A stretch of DNA of 64,000 nt from Paramesorhizobium endophyticum (GCF_014640615.1 NZ_BMHH01000002.1:248001-312000); one strand, 5' to 3'; shown: positions 34,766 through 44,447, counted from the stretch's first letter. Notes: generated from the letters alone by a model not told the origin. Numbers and translations are program-made.

Positions 34766-36502
34766 GTGTCGACGTCGGAGGAATTGAACAGCGATAACGC
34801 CGGCTGGCGATACATCATCGGCGAAATGTTTGGCGGCCTCCAGGCGGCACTTCTGCGTTTTCCAGTTCCGGCCCTGTTCCTGGTGGTCGGGACGGTACAA
34901 GCCGCATTGATGATCGCTGAATTTGGCTTCCTTGACTTCGGCACAACGCCGGGACGGTTGTTGCTGGGGGTGGAAGGCGGCGCACTCTCCGCGCTGGCCG
35001 CATGTCTGTTCGGTGAATCGCGTCAGTTTTCGGCTGTCTTGAGGTCCGCCTTGGCGCTCCTTGCCGGGTTCGCAATCGCAGCCCTGCTTGCCTTCCCCCA
35101 CACATTCCTTTCGACTGAGATGGCGCTGTTTTGGGGCGTTGGTGGTTCCGTTCTTATAGCCCCGTTCATCCGGCGTGGTACAAGCGGAGCTTTCTGCTTG
35201 TTTTCCGCCCGTGTCGCTCTTGCGGCGCTGCTGGGCGTTCTCCTGCTGCTTCTCTTCGCGGGCGGCATTTCCGCCATTCTGGGGAGCGTCGGTTTGTTGT
35301 TCGGAATAAAACTGCCTGGCGACCTCTATCGTTACGTCTGGGCATTGACCGGACTCCTCGTAGCGCCTCTCTTCACCATGGGGCAGTTCCCCAGGCGTTT
35401 CGACGATGAGCCGAGCAAGGTGGCACTGGGTTTCATGGATCTCGGCATGCGGACCCTGGGAGACTTGGTCATCGCACCGCTGCTTGCGGTCTATGCGCTT
35501 ATCATTCATCTTTATGCCCTGAAGATCCTCGTCACCGGTGAAATGCCGAAGGGACAGATTGGCTTCCTCGTGCTGGTCTACGGCGTCTGCATCTTCGTCG
35601 CGCTTCTTGTCGTCAGTCCTTTTTGCGATCGCGCCCGCGCTCCGACGCGCCTCCTGCTGCGGTTCTGGCCCTTCTTTTTGCCGGTGCCGCTGGCATTGCT
35701 GTTCTATGCGCTGGTTCTACGGATTGCCGACTACGGCGTCACGCCGGCCCGCTATCTGCTGGGCCTTTCCGGTCTGGTGATTGCCCTGATCCTGCTCATC
35801 CAGTTGTCGCCGCGCCTGCGTGGCGATAGCCGCGTGATTGCTGGGCTGCCGGTTCTGGCGCTCATCCTTGGCAGCTTCGGACCGCAGGGCGCGCTCGGCG
35901 TGTCGCTGGCCAGCCAGACGGACCGTTTTCTGGCAATCGTGAAAAACCCGCCAGTGGACGAAAAGCGGTTCGAGGAAGCAATGTCGGCGCTGTTCTTCCT
36001 CGACAAACACAAAGCGCTTGAGCGGGTGGCGAAGGAGGGCGCCGACGCCTCTTCCGATGCGGCCAAGACCGCCGCGGCCTGGGGGCTTGTCCCCAAGCAG
36101 GATGATGACGAGCCTGGCCATTTCGGGTTCAGTTCCGGTGACGGCGCATTCGCCTTTGCAACGAGCGGCTTCGATACCGTCGTGCAGAATGTGCGGTTGC
36201 CGTACCCAGACCGCCCGGTTTCCGTCAGTCTGCCAGCAGGCCGGAGCCTTGTCTTTTCGCTGGAGCCCCATGCGTTGATCGTGGCGCTTGGAGACCAGAG
36301 CACCCGCTTTCCCATAACGCCAGCGGATATCGACGCCATGGCGGGAATCAAGGACGGTGACAAGCCTACGCCAATCCATCTTGAAGGTAGAGGCAAGCAA
36401 CTTGTGTTCTTGCCATCATTTTTCCGTGGCTTTACGGGCGAGACCGGGCAACTGCAAAGTTTGGGAGGCACGGTTCTGCTCCGCGCCGAGGATTGGAGAT
36501 AG
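34766..36502 (+). CDS. DUF4153 multi-pass membrane protein
   Basis: The 578-residue product has about ten to twelve hydrophobic helices in its first 390 residues. A soluble C-terminal part of about 190 residues follows, with no known motif. The pattern fits DUF4153, an uncharacterised inner-membrane family common in Rhizobiales; TPARYLLGLSGLVIALILL resembles its conserved region. The GTG at 34766 has GGAGGG 9 nt upstream. It follows the NDUFAF6-like gene by 47 nt and ends 7 nt before the convergent trmFO stop. Confidence 0.75.
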   Translation: MSTSEELNSDNAGWRYIIGEMFGGLQAALLRFPVPALFLVVGTVQAALMIAEFGFLDFGTTPGRLLLGVEGGALSALAACLFGESRQFSAVLRSALALLAGFAIAALLAFPHTFLSTEMALFWGVGGSVLIAPFIRRGTSGAFCLFSARVALAALLGVLLLLLFAGGISAILGSVGLLFGIKLPGDLYRYVWALTGLLVAPLFTMGQFPRRFDDEPSKVALGFMDLGMRTLGDLVIAPLLAVYALIIHLYALKILVTGEMPKGQIGFLVLVYGVCIFVALLVVSPFCDRARAPTRLLLRFWPFFLPVPLALLFYALVLRIADYGVTPARYLLGLSGLVIALILLIQLSPRLRGDSRVIAGLPVLALILGSFGPQGALGVSLASQTDRFLAIVKNPPVDEKRFEEAMSALFFLDKHKALERVAKEGADASSDAAKTAAAWGLVPKQDDDEPGHFGFSSGDGAFAFATSGFDTVVQNVRLPYPDRPVSVSLPAGRSLVFSLEPHALIVALGDQSTRFPITPADIDAMAGIKDGDKPTPIHLEGRGKQLVFLPSFFRGFTGETGQLQSLGGTVLLRAEDWR

Positions 36503-36509
36503 CGCCCGT

Positions 36510-37922
36510 CTACTCCGCCGCGACAAGCGGCGGCAACCCCAGCCATGCCCGGCAGTCGGCCAATGCGCGAGCGCTTATCGCGCGTTTCCTGGCGTTGGTC
36601 TTTTCCTTGCCGCGCAGGCGCTTGCCTTCGGCCTTTGGCGTCTCGATCGGCGGGAACAGGCCGAAATTGACGTTCATCGGCTGGAAAGAGCGCTTGCCCG
36701 GCTCGTCGTCCGAAACGATATGGCCGCCGGTGATGTGATTAAGCAGCGCGCCGAAGGCGGTGGTGACAGGGGGCAGTGACGGCTCGGACCCTAGCTGCTC
36801 GGCGGCGGCGAAGCGTCCGGCGAGAAGACCGATGGCGGCCGATTCCACATAGCCTTCGCAGCCGGTGATTTGGCCCGCGAAACGCACGTCGGGACGCGAC
36901 TTCAGCCGTAGCGCGTGGTCGAGCAGGACGGGGGAGTTGAGGTAGGTATTGCGGTGGAGGCCGCCGAGCCGGGCGAATTCGGCATGCTCCAAACCGGGAA
37001 TAAGCCGGAATATCGCCACCTGTTCGCCATATTTCAGCTTGGTCTGGAAGCCAACCATGTTGTAAAGTGTGCCCAATGCATTGTCCTGGCGCAGCTGCAC
37101 CACGGCATAGGGCTTGACCGTTGGATTGTGCGCGTTGGTCAAACCCATCGGCTTCATCGGCCCATGGCGCAGCGTCTCTGGTCCGCGCTCGGCCATCACT
37201 TCGATCGGGAGGCAGCCGTCGAAATAGGGCGTGCCTTCCCATTCACGGAATTCGGTCTTTTCACCCGCGATCAGCGCTTGCACGAAGGTCTCGTACTGTT
37301 CTTTCGTCATCGGGCAGTTGATGTAGTCCTTGCCCGTGCCGCCCGGTCCCACCTTGTCATAGCGCGACTGGAACCAGCAGACATTCATGTCGATGCTGTC
37401 GAAATGGACGATGGGCGCGATGGCGTCGAAGAAGGCGAGGGCGTCGGCGCCGGTTTCCGCCCGGATCGATTCTGCGAGCGCAGGGGCGGTCAACGGGCCA
37501 GTGGCGATGATCGTCCGTCCCCATTCGATTGGGGGAAGACCGGCGATTTCCTCGCGCTGGATCGTGATGAGAGGATGGGATTCGAGCTTTGCTGTAACGC
37601 CCTGCGAAAAGCCTTCGCGGTCCACGGCGAGCGCGCCGCCTGCCGGCACCTGATGCGCGTCGGCGCTCGCCATGATCAGCGATCCCGCCAGCCGCATTTC
37701 CGCATGGAGCACGCCGACGGCGTTGGTCTCGGCATCGTCGGAGCGGAAGGAGTTGGAGCAGACCAGTTCCGCCAGCCCGTCCGTCTTGTGCGCGTCGGTT
37801 CCGCGCACGGGGCGCATCTCGTGCAGGATGACAGGAGTGCCCGCTTGCGCAAGCTGCCACGCGGCTTCCGAACCGGCAAGGCCGCCGCCGACGACATGAA
37901 CGGGCTGTTTCGAATTGGACAT
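36510..37922 (-). CDS. trmFO: Folate-dependent tRNA (uracil-54-C5) methyltransferase TrmFO
   Basis: This 470-residue flavoprotein uses methylene-tetrahydrofolate and FADH2 to make ribothymidine-54 in the T loop of tRNAs. The FAD-binding site is [19 protein letters not shown] at the N-terminus. Signatures [18 protein letters not shown] and the catalytic-cysteine region around [15 protein letters not shown] are present. A second motif is [13 protein letters not shown]. The C-terminal tail is basic. The start follows GAAGAGAGTC. It converges with DUF4153 and lies downstream of the DUF1127/small RNA unit on the same strand. Confidence 0.96.
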   Translation of the reverse strand: MSNSKQPVHVVGGGLAGSEAAWQLAQAGTPVILHEMRPVRGTDAHKTDGLAELVCSNSFRSDDAETNAVGVLHAEMRLAGSLIMASADAHQVPAGGALAVDREGFSQGVTAKLESHPLITIQREEIAGLPPIEWGRTIIATGPLTAPALAESIRAETGADALAFFDAIAPIVHFDSIDMNVCWFQSRYDKVGPGGTGKDYINCPMTKEQYETFVQALIAGEKTEFREWEGTPYFDGCLPIEVMAERGPETLRHGPMKPMGLTNAHNPTVKPYAVVQLRQDNALGTLYNMVGFQTKLKYGEQVAIFRLIPGLEHAEFARLGGLHRNTYLNSPVLLDHALRLKSRPDVRFAGQITGCEGYVESAAIGLLAGRFAAAEQLGSEPSLPPVTTAFGALLNHITGGHIVSDDEPGKRSFQPMNVNFGLFPPIETPKAEGKRLRGKEKTNARKRAISARALADCRAWLGLPPLVAAE

Positions 37923-37973
37923 GCTGGGGACTCTCTTCCCGTTTTATATTGCCGCCTACATGGCGCAGCAACG

Positions 37974-38016
37974 CACAAAAAACAACACCCGCCGCGGGAG
38001 GAGGAGCGGCGGGTGT
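37974..38016 (-). terminator. Terminator closing the DUF1127 / small RNA unit
   Basis: On the minus strand an 11-bp perfect stem (ACACCCGCCGC/GCGGCGGGTGT) with the loop TCCTCCTCCC is followed by TGTTTTTTG. It is both an intrinsic terminator and the last of three CCUCCUCCC stem-loops. Confidence 0.85.
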
Positions 38017-38087
38017 CGTTTGGGAAAGGCTGGCCGGGAGGAGGAGAGCCAGCCTTCGATCGCTGGAGCCTGGGAGGAGGAGGGCTC
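37985..38087 (-). ncRNA. Three tandem CCUCCUCCC stem-loops (CcsR/cuckoo-type small RNAs)
   Basis: Directly downstream of the DUF1127 gene the minus strand folds into three hairpins: 38087-38066 (stem GAGCC/GGCTC), 38054-38028 (stem GGCTGGC/GCCAGCC) and 38016-37985 (11-bp stem). Each loop shows CCTCCTCCC, an anti-Shine-Dalgarno sequence. This layout matches the CcsR1-4 RNAs of Rhodobacter sphaeroides, which are processed from the 3' part of a DUF1127 mRNA, and the wider cuckoo RNA family of alphaproteobacteria. The last hairpin carries a T-run. Family membership is inferred from structure, loop sequence and position; processing into separate RNAs is not shown. Confidence 0.8.
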
Positions 38088-38109
38088 TTCGCGATATTCC
38101 TGAAACTTT

Positions 38110-38256
38110 TTAGCGGACGTTCGACTGGCGAGCGACGTGCGGGATATCCGCGCGGGAGATGCCGAGGTCGGAAAGTTCGCGGTTCGAAAGGCGGCTAAGT
38201 TCACCGATGGTTTCGCGGTAACGGCGCCAGTTGTTGTAGGAGCGGATCAGGTTCAT
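38110..38256 (-). CDS. DUF1127 small protein
   Basis: The 48-residue basic product MNLIRSYNNWRRYRETIG continues with ELSRLSNRELSDLGISRADI and ends in PHVARQSNVR, an exact fit to short DUF1127 proteins. In Rhodobacter the homologue CcaF1 binds RNA and helps maturation of the CcsR small RNAs; in Agrobacterium short members influence growth and phosphate and carbon physiology. AGAGG lies about 8 nt before ATG 38256. It leads a unit with three anti-SD hairpins and a terminator. Two palindromes lie upstream. Confidence 0.9.
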   Translation of the reverse strand: MNLIRSYNNWRRYRETIGELSRLSNRELSDLGISRADIPHVARQSNVR

Positions 38257-38327
38257 TTTCGGGCCTCTTGGGTGGTTCGTCGCTGTTTGTTGACCCTGAT
38301 ATAGACGAGAACCCCGGCCAGTTGCAG

Positions 38328-38371
38328 ATGCAAGATTGCATGGCTGACTTGCGCATGTTGCAATGCAACAT
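38328..38371. promoter_or_regulatory. Two TTGCA palindromes between DUF1127 and DUF2157 genes
   Basis: ATGTTGCAATGCAACAT (38355-38371) is a perfect inverted repeat with one central base. ATGCAA-GA-TTGCAT (38328-38341) is a second one, 13 nt away. Both share TTGCA half-sites. They lie 72-115 nt upstream of the DUF1127 start and 120-160 nt before the divergent DUF2157 gene, so they could serve either promoter. Confidence 0.5.
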
Positions 38372-38490
38372 TAATCGATTTTAATGCCCGTGTCGCACGA
38401 ATGACAAAATCGCGAAAACACGTGGATTTTAGCCCTTGCCGCTCATGCGTTAGTATAAGGCACTTGTGGCGACGCGAATCGGAGTTGAGC

Positions 38491-39606
38491 GTGGCATTTC
38501 CATTGTTTCTGCCCAGACAGATTGCCCGCTGGCAGGAAAAGGGCCTTATCGACGAAAAGACCGCCGCGGCGCTGCTCGCCGATGTCGAGAGCCAGCGCGG
38601 GCGTGGGTTTGGCCTCGGCAATACGCTGGCGGTGCTGGGCGCGCTGCTTCTCGGTGCGGCTATCATCACGCTCATAGCAGCAAATTGGGAGGCGATGCCG
38701 CGCCTGTTGCGGGTCGCGCTGATCTTCGTCGCCATATGGGCGGGATATCTGGGCGGCGCCTGGCGGCAGGCCAAGGGTGACAAAATGTTCGCCCCGGCGC
38801 TTTATGTCTTCGGCGCGCTGGCATTCGGCGCGGGCGTGGCGCTGGTCGGGCAGATGTATCACCTTGCGGGCGATACGCCCTCGGCGGCGCTGATCTGGAC
38901 CGGCGGGGTGATGGTATCGGCCTTGCTGCTGCGGTCCCGGGCGCTGGCGATAACAGGCATGGCGGTCGCCATTTTCTATCTCTTCTCCTTTCTGGATAAC
39001 GGCTTCGTCCCTGACAGAAATTATACGTGGATCGCGCCGCTCCTGGCGGTCTGCGGGCTCGCGCTCGCCTGGTACACGAAGAGCCGCGCCACGGCGCATC
39101 TCGTGGCGCTGTTCCTCATCGCCTATTTCGTCATTGCCTATGGCAATCTCGATTCGCACACGCCCATTTGGCTCGCCGTTGTGATCGGCCTTTGCCTGTT
39201 CCTGATCGACGGGCTTCGTCCGGATATTTCTGCGCGCCTTGGCGGTGTCGGTCCGGCGCTTGGCGCTTATGGCCTTGCCGGTGCGCTGCTGGCGCTGGAA
39301 ATGGTGCAGTTCGAGGATTTCGCCAGAAATACCGGTGGACGCGTCACCTTCGGCATCGTCATTCTTGCGATTGCCATCGGCGCCCTCATGCTGTCGGGGC
39401 GCCGCAACGCGCTGGTGCGCTGGGTTGCCTATGTCGCGTTCTCGCTGGAGGTGCTCTACCTTGCCTTCATGACCGTCGGCACCCTGGTCGGCACATCGGG
39501 CTTCTTCCTTACGGCCGGCATCTTGCTGCTGCTCCTCGCCGTATTCGTGGCGCGGATGGAGCGTCGTCTTCATAAGCCTGCTCTAAAATTGGGCGTATCG
39601 CCATGA
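38491..39606 (+). CDS. DUF2157 membrane protein
   Basis: The 371-residue product starts with a short soluble part (RQIARWQEKGLIDEKTAAAL-LADVESQ) and then has about ten membrane helices. It contains GAALFGAGVALVGQ-like motifs such as GALAFGAGVALVGQMYHLAG, typical of DUF2157. It overlaps a GDYXXLXY-domain gene by 4 nt; this pair recurs across bacteria. A role is unknown. The GTG at 38491 has GGAG 7 nt upstream; the frame upstream of it is not conserved. Confidence 0.85.
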   Translation: MAFPLFLPRQIARWQEKGLIDEKTAAALLADVESQRGRGFGLGNTLAVLGALLLGAAIITLIAANWEAMPRLLRVALIFVAIWAGYLGGAWRQAKGDKMFAPALYVFGALAFGAGVALVGQMYHLAGDTPSAALIWTGGVMVSALLLRSRALAITGMAVAIFYLFSFLDNGFVPDRNYTWIAPLLAVCGLALAWYTKSRATAHLVALFLIAYFVIAYGNLDSHTPIWLAVVIGLCLFLIDGLRPDISARLGGVGPALGAYGLAGALLALEMVQFEDFARNTGGRVTFGIVILAIAIGALMLSGRRNALVRWVAYVAFSLEVLYLAFMTVGTLVGTSGFFLTAGILLLLLAVFVARMERRLHKPALKLGVSP

Positions 39607-40175
39607 AAAATAACCGTCATTGGCTGTTCGGCATGGCGGCGCTGGCCGCGCTCTTCCAGTCCGGCATTCTCTATGCGGCGATAGAAAGCCGCGCCGCGAT
39701 CCTGCGCGATGGCAGGGAAATCGTGCTTCGCACCGAGCCTGTAGACCCGCGTGACCTGATGCGCGGCGAATATGTGCGTCTCGGCTTTGGCATTTCCTCT
39801 ATCCAGCGCTCGCAAATCAGCGGGACGCCCGACAGCGACAGCCACGCCACCATTTATGTGGCTGTAAAGCTGGGCGCGAACGGCAATTGGCAATTCTCCC
39901 GCGCCTCGTTCCAGCCGATTGGTGATCTTGCGCCGGACGAGGTGATGCTCAAGGGGCGCACCCGCTATGCACCGCCCGCACAAGCCGACGCGCTTGTCAC
40001 CGTCGATTACGGGATCGAGCGCTATTATCTTCCTGAGGGCGAGGGCAGGCGGATAGAAGACGCGCAGCGGGACCAGAATATCGAGGCGGTCGTCGCGGTT
40101 TCCGCGGCGGGGGAGGCACAGATAAAGGCGTTGAAAGAGAACGGAAAAGCCCTTTACGAAGAGCCGCTTTACTGA
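39603..40175 (+). CDS. GDYXXLXY-domain periplasmic protein
   Basis: The 190-residue product has an N-terminal hydrophobic segment (WLFGMAALAALFQSGILYAA) that anchors or exports it. The family signature appears in the variant RGEYVRLGFGIS. The rest is beta-rich, with a conserved Y-G-I-E-R-Y-Y-L-P-E-G-E-G motif near residues 140-152. It is translationally coupled to the DUF2157 gene (ATGA overlap), the usual partner. No function is established. Confidence 0.85.
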   Translation: MKNNRHWLFGMAALAALFQSGILYAAIESRAAILRDGREIVLRTEPVDPRDLMRGEYVRLGFGISSIQRSQISGTPDSDSHATIYVAVKLGANGNWQFSRASFQPIGDLAPDEVMLKGRTRYAPPAQADALVTVDYGIERYYLPEGEGRRIEDAQRDQNIEAVVAVSAAGEAQIKALKENGKALYEEPLY

Positions 40176-40330
40176 TTGTCTTTAAGGATTGCCGGATAAG
40201 CTCATTATCTGCCGGAAACCAAGGCATTTTTCCTTTGAACGGTCGAAATTGGGTGATATAGAGACCCGCGCTTTCGGGGCTGTTCGGCCTTGTCTAGCGG
40301 TGCGATCTTATACGGGATCATGCTCTAGAA

Positions 40331-40413
40331 GCGGATGTGGCGAAATTGGTAGACGCACCAGATTTAGGTTCTGGCGGGAGACCGTGGGGGTTCGAGTCCC
40401 TCCATCCGCACCA
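40331..40413 (+). tRNA. tRNA-Leu (anticodon UAG)
   Basis: An 83-nt class II tRNA with encoded CCA. The acceptor arms GCGGATG and CATCCGC pair fully. The anticodon stem CCAGA/TCTGG holds the loop TTTAGGT, giving anticodon TAG. The variable arm and the T loop GTTCGAGTC are present. It reads CUN leucine codons and lies 93 nt upstream of tig. Confidence 0.96.
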
Positions 40414-40506
40414 GCGAAAGGCCACGAAGAAACAGTTTCTCTCCCGCCCATCCTGGCAGAATGGCCGGTATCGGCAGGATAAGTACAACGAAGTGAAGGT
40501 TTTGAC

Positions 40507-41940
40507 ATGCAGGTTACCGAAACGCTCAATGAAGGGCTGAAGCGCGAGATCAAAGTCGTGGTTCCGGCCGGAGATCTCGAGGCGAAGCTTTCCGAGCGCC
40601 TCGAAAATGCCAAGGGACGCGTGCGCATCAACGGCTTCCGCCCGGGCAAGGTGCCGGCGGCGCACCTGCGCAAGGTCTATGGCAAATCCTTCATGGCCGA
40701 AGTGGTCAACGAGATTCTGAGCGAGACCCCGCGCTCGATTCTCTCCGACCGCAACGAAAAATCGGCGACCCAGCCCGAAGTCGTCATGACCGAGGACGAG
40801 AAGGAAGCCGAGAAGGTCCTCGACGGCAAGGCCGATTTCGTTTTCTCGCTGAATTACGAAGTGCTGCCGCAGATCGAGCTCAAGGACTTCTCCGGCATCT
40901 CCGTCACGCGCGAAGTCGTCGATGTGACCGATGAAGAGATCGACGAGCAGGTCAAGCGCATCGCCGCCTCCACCGTCTCCTTCGAGACGAAGGAAGGCAA
41001 GGCCGAGGATGGCGACCGCGTCACCATGGATTATCTGGGCAAGCTCGACGACGAGCCTTTCGACGGCGGCGCCGATACGGACGCGCAGCTGGTGCTTGGC
41101 TCGGGCCAGTTCATCCCCGGATTCGAGGAACAGCTCATCGGCGTCAAGGCTGGCGACGAGAAGCAGATCAAGGTGACCTTTCCCGAAAATTACGGCGCCG
41201 CGCATCTGGCCAGCAAGGAAGCCACCTTCGACATCACCGTCAAGGAAGTGGCGAAGCCCGGCGAACTGGAGCTCAATGACGAGACCGCCAAGAAGCTCGG
41301 CATCGAGACGATGGAGCGTCTGCGCCAGGTCATCCGCGAGCAGATCGAAGGCCAGTACGGTTCCTTCACCCGCCAGAAGGTGAAGCGCCAGATCCTCGAT
41401 GCGCTGGACGGCCAGTACCAGTTCGAAGCGCCGCAGAAGCTTGTCGATGCGGAGTTCAACAACATCTGGGCGCAGATCAATAATGATCTGCAGGAAGCCG
41501 GCCGTACCTTCGAGGATGAAGAGACGACCGAGGAAGCCGCTCGCGAGGAATATCGCAAGCTGGCCGAGCGCCGCGTGCGCCTTGGCCTCGTGCTCTCCGA
41601 GATCGGCGAAAAGGCCGGCTTGGAAGTCACCGAGGACGAGCTGCAGCGCGCCCTGTTCGATCAGGTCCGCCGCTATCCGGGGCAGGAGAAGGAAATCTAC
41701 GAATTCTTCCGCCGCACCCCCGATGCCGTAGCCAATCTGCGCGCGCCGATCTTCGAGGAAAAGGTCGTCGACCATCTCCTCACGACCATCCAGGTGACCG
41801 ACAAGAAGGTGACCAAGGAAGAGCTGATGGCTGATGACGAGGCCGAGGGCACGGATGCCAAGCCCGCCAAGAAGGCCGCGCCGAAGAAGAAGGCTGCCGC
41901 CAAGAAGAAGGCGGATGAGGATAAGTCTGAAGAGGCTTGA
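40507..41940 (+). CDS. tig: Trigger factor chaperone
   Basis: The 477-residue ribosome-bound chaperone and prolyl isomerase has the ribosome-docking signature [20 protein letters not shown] near residues 40-60. The central FKBP-type PPIase domain includes [20 protein letters not shown], and a helical C-terminal domain follows. The extreme C-terminus is a Lys/Ala-rich tail of about 30 residues ([18 protein letters not shown]), longer than in E. coli and typical of Rhizobiales. A strong intrinsic terminator follows 28 nt after the stop. Confidence 0.97.
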   Translation: MQVTETLNEGLKREIKVVVPAGDLEAKLSERLENAKGRVRINGFRPGKVPAAHLRKVYGKSFMAEVVNEILSETPRSILSDRNEKSATQPEVVMTEDEKEAEKVLDGKADFVFSLNYEVLPQIELKDFSGISVTREVVDVTDEEIDEQVKRIAASTVSFETKEGKAEDGDRVTMDYLGKLDDEPFDGGADTDAQLVLGSGQFIPGFEEQLIGVKAGDEKQIKVTFPENYGAAHLASKEATFDITVKEVAKPGELELNDETAKKLGIETMERLRQVIREQIEGQYGSFTRQKVKRQILDALDGQYQFEAPQKLVDAEFNNIWAQINNDLQEAGRTFEDEETTEEAAREEYRKLAERRVRLGLVLSEIGEKAGLEVTEDELQRALFDQVRRYPGQEKEIYEFFRRTPDAVANLRAPIFEEKVVDHLLTTIQVTDKKVTKEELMADDEAEGTDAKPAKKAAPKKKAAAKKKADEDKSEEA

Positions 41941-41968
41941 TCCTGGGTTTTTGATGAATGATTGCGAA

Positions 41969-41999
41969 AGGGCCGTGCGAGAGCGCGGCCTTTTTGTTT
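41969..41999 (+). terminator. Rho-independent terminator of tig
   Basis: GGCCGTGC and GCGCGGCC form a stem with a GAGA loop (one wobble), followed by TTTTTGTTT. It lies 28 nt after the tig stop. Confidence 0.9.
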
Positions 42000-42028
42000 C
42001 CATAATAGGAAATGACGGCGGGACAGCA

Positions 42029-42188
42029 ACCCCCCTCTGCCCTACCGGACATCTCCCCCACAAGGGGGGAGATTGGCCTTCATGGATGAGCGGTGCCAAT
42101 TGTCAACGTTGCCAAAATCGGGCTGGAGCGTGGTGCCAGCCGATCTCCCCCCTTGTGGGGGAGATGCCCGGCAGGGGAGAGGGGGGTG
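42029..42188. repeat. RIME-like palindromic element, family C, copy 1
   Basis: The left arm (CCCCCCTCTGCC, CCGGACATCTCCCCC, ACAAGGGGGGAGAT) is mirrored by the right arm (ATCTCCCCCCTTGTGGGGG, AGATGCCCGGCAGG, GAGAGGGGGGT) across a middle of about 65 nt. Inner half-palindromes exist in each arm. Copy 2 at 51866 is nearly identical in its arms. The style matches rhizobial intergenic mosaic elements. It lies between tig and gatB. Confidence 0.8.
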
Positions 42189-42310
42189 TCTGGCGCCTCC
42201 CTTAAACAGAAATTGCTCTAAACCGGTCCATCGCTACGACAACACTTGCCACAATCAGTGCTTTGCACTAGCGAATAGGGACTTGGAATCCATGAGTGTG
42301 ACGAAGCAGC

Positions 42311-43810
42311 ATGACCCTTATCGATACGCGTACGCCTGAACCCAAACGTCTCATTTCCGGTGCGACCGGTGAGTGGGAGGTGATCGTCGGCATGGAGGTC
42401 CATGCGCAGGTAACGTCGAACTCGAAATTGTTCTCCGGCGCCTCGACCTCCTTCGGCTCGGAGCCCAATTCCAATGTGTCGCTGGTCGATGCGGCGATGC
42501 CCGGCATGCTGCCCGTCATCAACATGGAATGCGTCCGGCAGGCCGTGCGCACCGGCCTTGGGCTCAAGGCGCAGATCAATCTGAAGTCGGTTTTCGACCG
42601 CAAGAACTATTTTTACCCGGACCTGCCGCAGGGCTACCAGATTTCGCAGTTCAAGCAGCCGATCGTCGGCGAGGGCGTCGTCACGGTGTCGGTCGGGCCG
42701 GATTCCAAGGGCCAGTTCGAGGATATCGAAGTCGGCATCGAGCGGCTGCATCTGGAGCAGGATGCGGGCAAGTCGATGCATGACCAGCATCCCACCATGT
42801 CCTATGTGGATCTGAATCGCTCGGGTGTGGCGCTGATGGAGATCGTCTCCAAGCCCGACATCCGCTCGTCGGAAGAGGCGAGGGCCTATCTGACCAAGCT
42901 GCGCACCATCCTGCGCTATCTCGGCACCTGCGACGGCAATATGGACGAGGGCTCGATGCGCGCCGACGTCAATGTCTCCGTGCGCCGCCCCGGCGAGCCG
43001 TTCGGCACGCGCTGCGAGATCAAGAACGTCAACTCCATCCGCTTCGTCGGGCAGGCCATCGAATATGAAGCGCGCCGGCAGATCGCCATTTTGGAAGATG
43101 GCGGCGCGATCGATCAGGAAACGCGCCTGTTCGATCCGGTGAAGGGCGAGACGCGCTCCATGCGCTCCAAGGAAGAGGCACATGATTACCGCTACTTCCC
43201 CGATCCCGATTTGCTGCCGCTCGAGTTCGACCAGGCTTTTGTCGATAACCTCGCTGCCGAACTGCCGGAACTGCCTGACGACAAGAAGGCCAGGCTGATC
43301 CGGGAACAGGGGCTTTCGGCCTATGACGCGTCGATCCTCGTCACCGAGAAGGCCATTGCCGATTATTACGAGGCGGTCGCCAAGGGGCGGGACGGCAAGG
43401 CGGCTGCAAACTGGGTGATTAACGATCTCCTCGGTGCGCTCAACAAGGCGGGCAAGGATATCGAGGAATCGCCGGTATCGCCGGATCAGCTCGGCGCCAT
43501 CATCGACCTCATCAAGGAAGGCACGATTTCCGGTAAGATCGCCAAGGATCTGTTCGAGATCGTCTGGAACGAGGGCGGCGACCCGAAGGCGTTGGTCGAA
43601 GCGCGCGGCATGAAGCAGGTCACCGATACCGGCGCTATCGAAAAGGCCGTGGATGAGGTGATTGCGGCCAATCCCGACAAGGTGGAGCAGGCCAAGGCCA
43701 AGCCGACGCTTGCGGGCTGGTTCGTCGGACAGGTGATGAAGGCAACCGGCGGCAAGGCCAATCCGCAAGCGGTCAACGACCTCGTAAAGGCCAAGCTGGG
43801 TATCGAATAA
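42311..43810 (+). CDS. gatB: Asp-tRNA(Asn)/Glu-tRNA(Gln) amidotransferase subunit B
   Basis: This 499-residue subunit of GatCAB phosphorylates and amidates mischarged Glu-tRNA(Gln). The N-terminal signature [20 protein letters not shown], the zinc/kinase region ([19 protein letters not shown]), RIHLEQD-like [17 protein letters not shown], and [18 protein letters not shown] are present. The C-terminal GatB/YqeY tail ([20 protein letters not shown]) binds tRNA. gatB is followed by a GNAT gene at 13 nt, while gatC lies 19 kb away near the window end. Confidence 0.97.
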   Translation: MTLIDTRTPEPKRLISGATGEWEVIVGMEVHAQVTSNSKLFSGASTSFGSEPNSNVSLVDAAMPGMLPVINMECVRQAVRTGLGLKAQINLKSVFDRKNYFYPDLPQGYQISQFKQPIVGEGVVTVSVGPDSKGQFEDIEVGIERLHLEQDAGKSMHDQHPTMSYVDLNRSGVALMEIVSKPDIRSSEEARAYLTKLRTILRYLGTCDGNMDEGSMRADVNVSVRRPGEPFGTRCEIKNVNSIRFVGQAIEYEARRQIAILEDGGAIDQETRLFDPVKGETRSMRSKEEAHDYRYFPDPDLLPLEFDQAFVDNLAAELPELPDDKKARLIREQGLSAYDASILVTEKAIADYYEAVAKGRDGKAAANWVINDLLGALNKAGKDIEESPVSPDQLGAIIDLIKEGTISGKIAKDLFEIVWNEGGDPKALVEARGMKQVTDTGAIEKAVDEVIAANPDKVEQAKAKPTLAGWFVGQVMKATGGKANPQAVNDLVKAKLGIE

Positions 43811-43823
43811 GGCGCTGATTGAG

Positions 43824-44327
43824 ATGTGGCTAAGGACCGCGACGAAGGACGACATTCCCGCCGTTCGGGAACTTCTGGTCGAGACATGGCATGCGACCTT
43901 CGATGACGTCTTCGGCGTCGAGACGGTCAATGCGATCACGAATAAGTGGCATTCGGATGAGGCGCTGAGGAAGCAACTCTCCAAGCCCTATTCGGAATTC
44001 ATCCTCGCCGATGATGGGTCCGATCTCTACGGCATGGCCTTCGCCAGCCAAGGCGATCAGACCTTCGCCAGCCTGCACCAGCTTTATGTGCGTCCCGATC
44101 GCCAGCGGCAGGGGGTTGGCGGCCTTCTGCTGGTCGAGATCGAGAGCGCGTTCCCGAATGTTCGCAAGCTTCGGCTCGAGGTGATCGAGAAGAATACGAA
44201 CGCGCTGCGCTTCTACGAGGCGAAGGGCTATACCCGCACCGGCAGCGTCGTTGAGAATTGGGGCGAGCCGAACTCCGGAATCACGGTACTGACCATGGAA
44301 AAGGCGCTCGCCGACTGGTCACTTTAA
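43824..44327 (+). CDS. GNAT family N-acetyltransferase
   Basis: The 167-residue product is a complete GNAT fold. The acetyl-CoA-binding loop is VRPDRQRQGVGGLLL. The family C-terminal pattern is RLEVIEKNTNALRFYEAKGY followed by TRTGSV. It most resembles small RimI-like enzymes acting on amines or protein N-termini; the substrate is unknown. It starts 13 nt after gatB, so co-transcription is likely. Confidence 0.85.
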   Translation: MWLRTATKDDIPAVRELLVETWHATFDDVFGVETVNAITNKWHSDEALRKQLSKPYSEFILADDGSDLYGMAFASQGDQTFASLHQLYVRPDRQRQGVGGLLLVEIESAFPNVRKLRLEVIEKNTNALRFYEAKGYTRTGSVVENWGEPNSGITVLTMEKALADWSL

Positions 44328-44342
44328 TTTTCCGCGCTCAGA

Positions 44343-44358
44343 GTGAAATTAATTTCAC
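44343..44358. promoter_or_regulatory. Perfect palindrome upstream of the NDUFA12 gene
   Basis: GTGAAATTAATTTCAC is a perfect 16-bp palindrome, 15 nt after the GNAT stop and 90 nt before the NDUFA12 start. Its AT-rich centre and lack of a T-run favour an operator over a terminator. Confidence 0.45.
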
Positions 44359-44447
44359 CTTGCCTTGGCCATACGATGAGGCCATAAGCGGGGTAGTTCT
44401 TTCATCGATCTCTCTGGTTACTGAGAGACAATGGACTTAGGAATGCC

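Noticed and set aside
42029-42188. CRISPR-like repeats
   Set aside because: The repeats are inverted, appear in single palindromic pairs and have no regular spacers. No CRISPR array was seen anywhere in the window.
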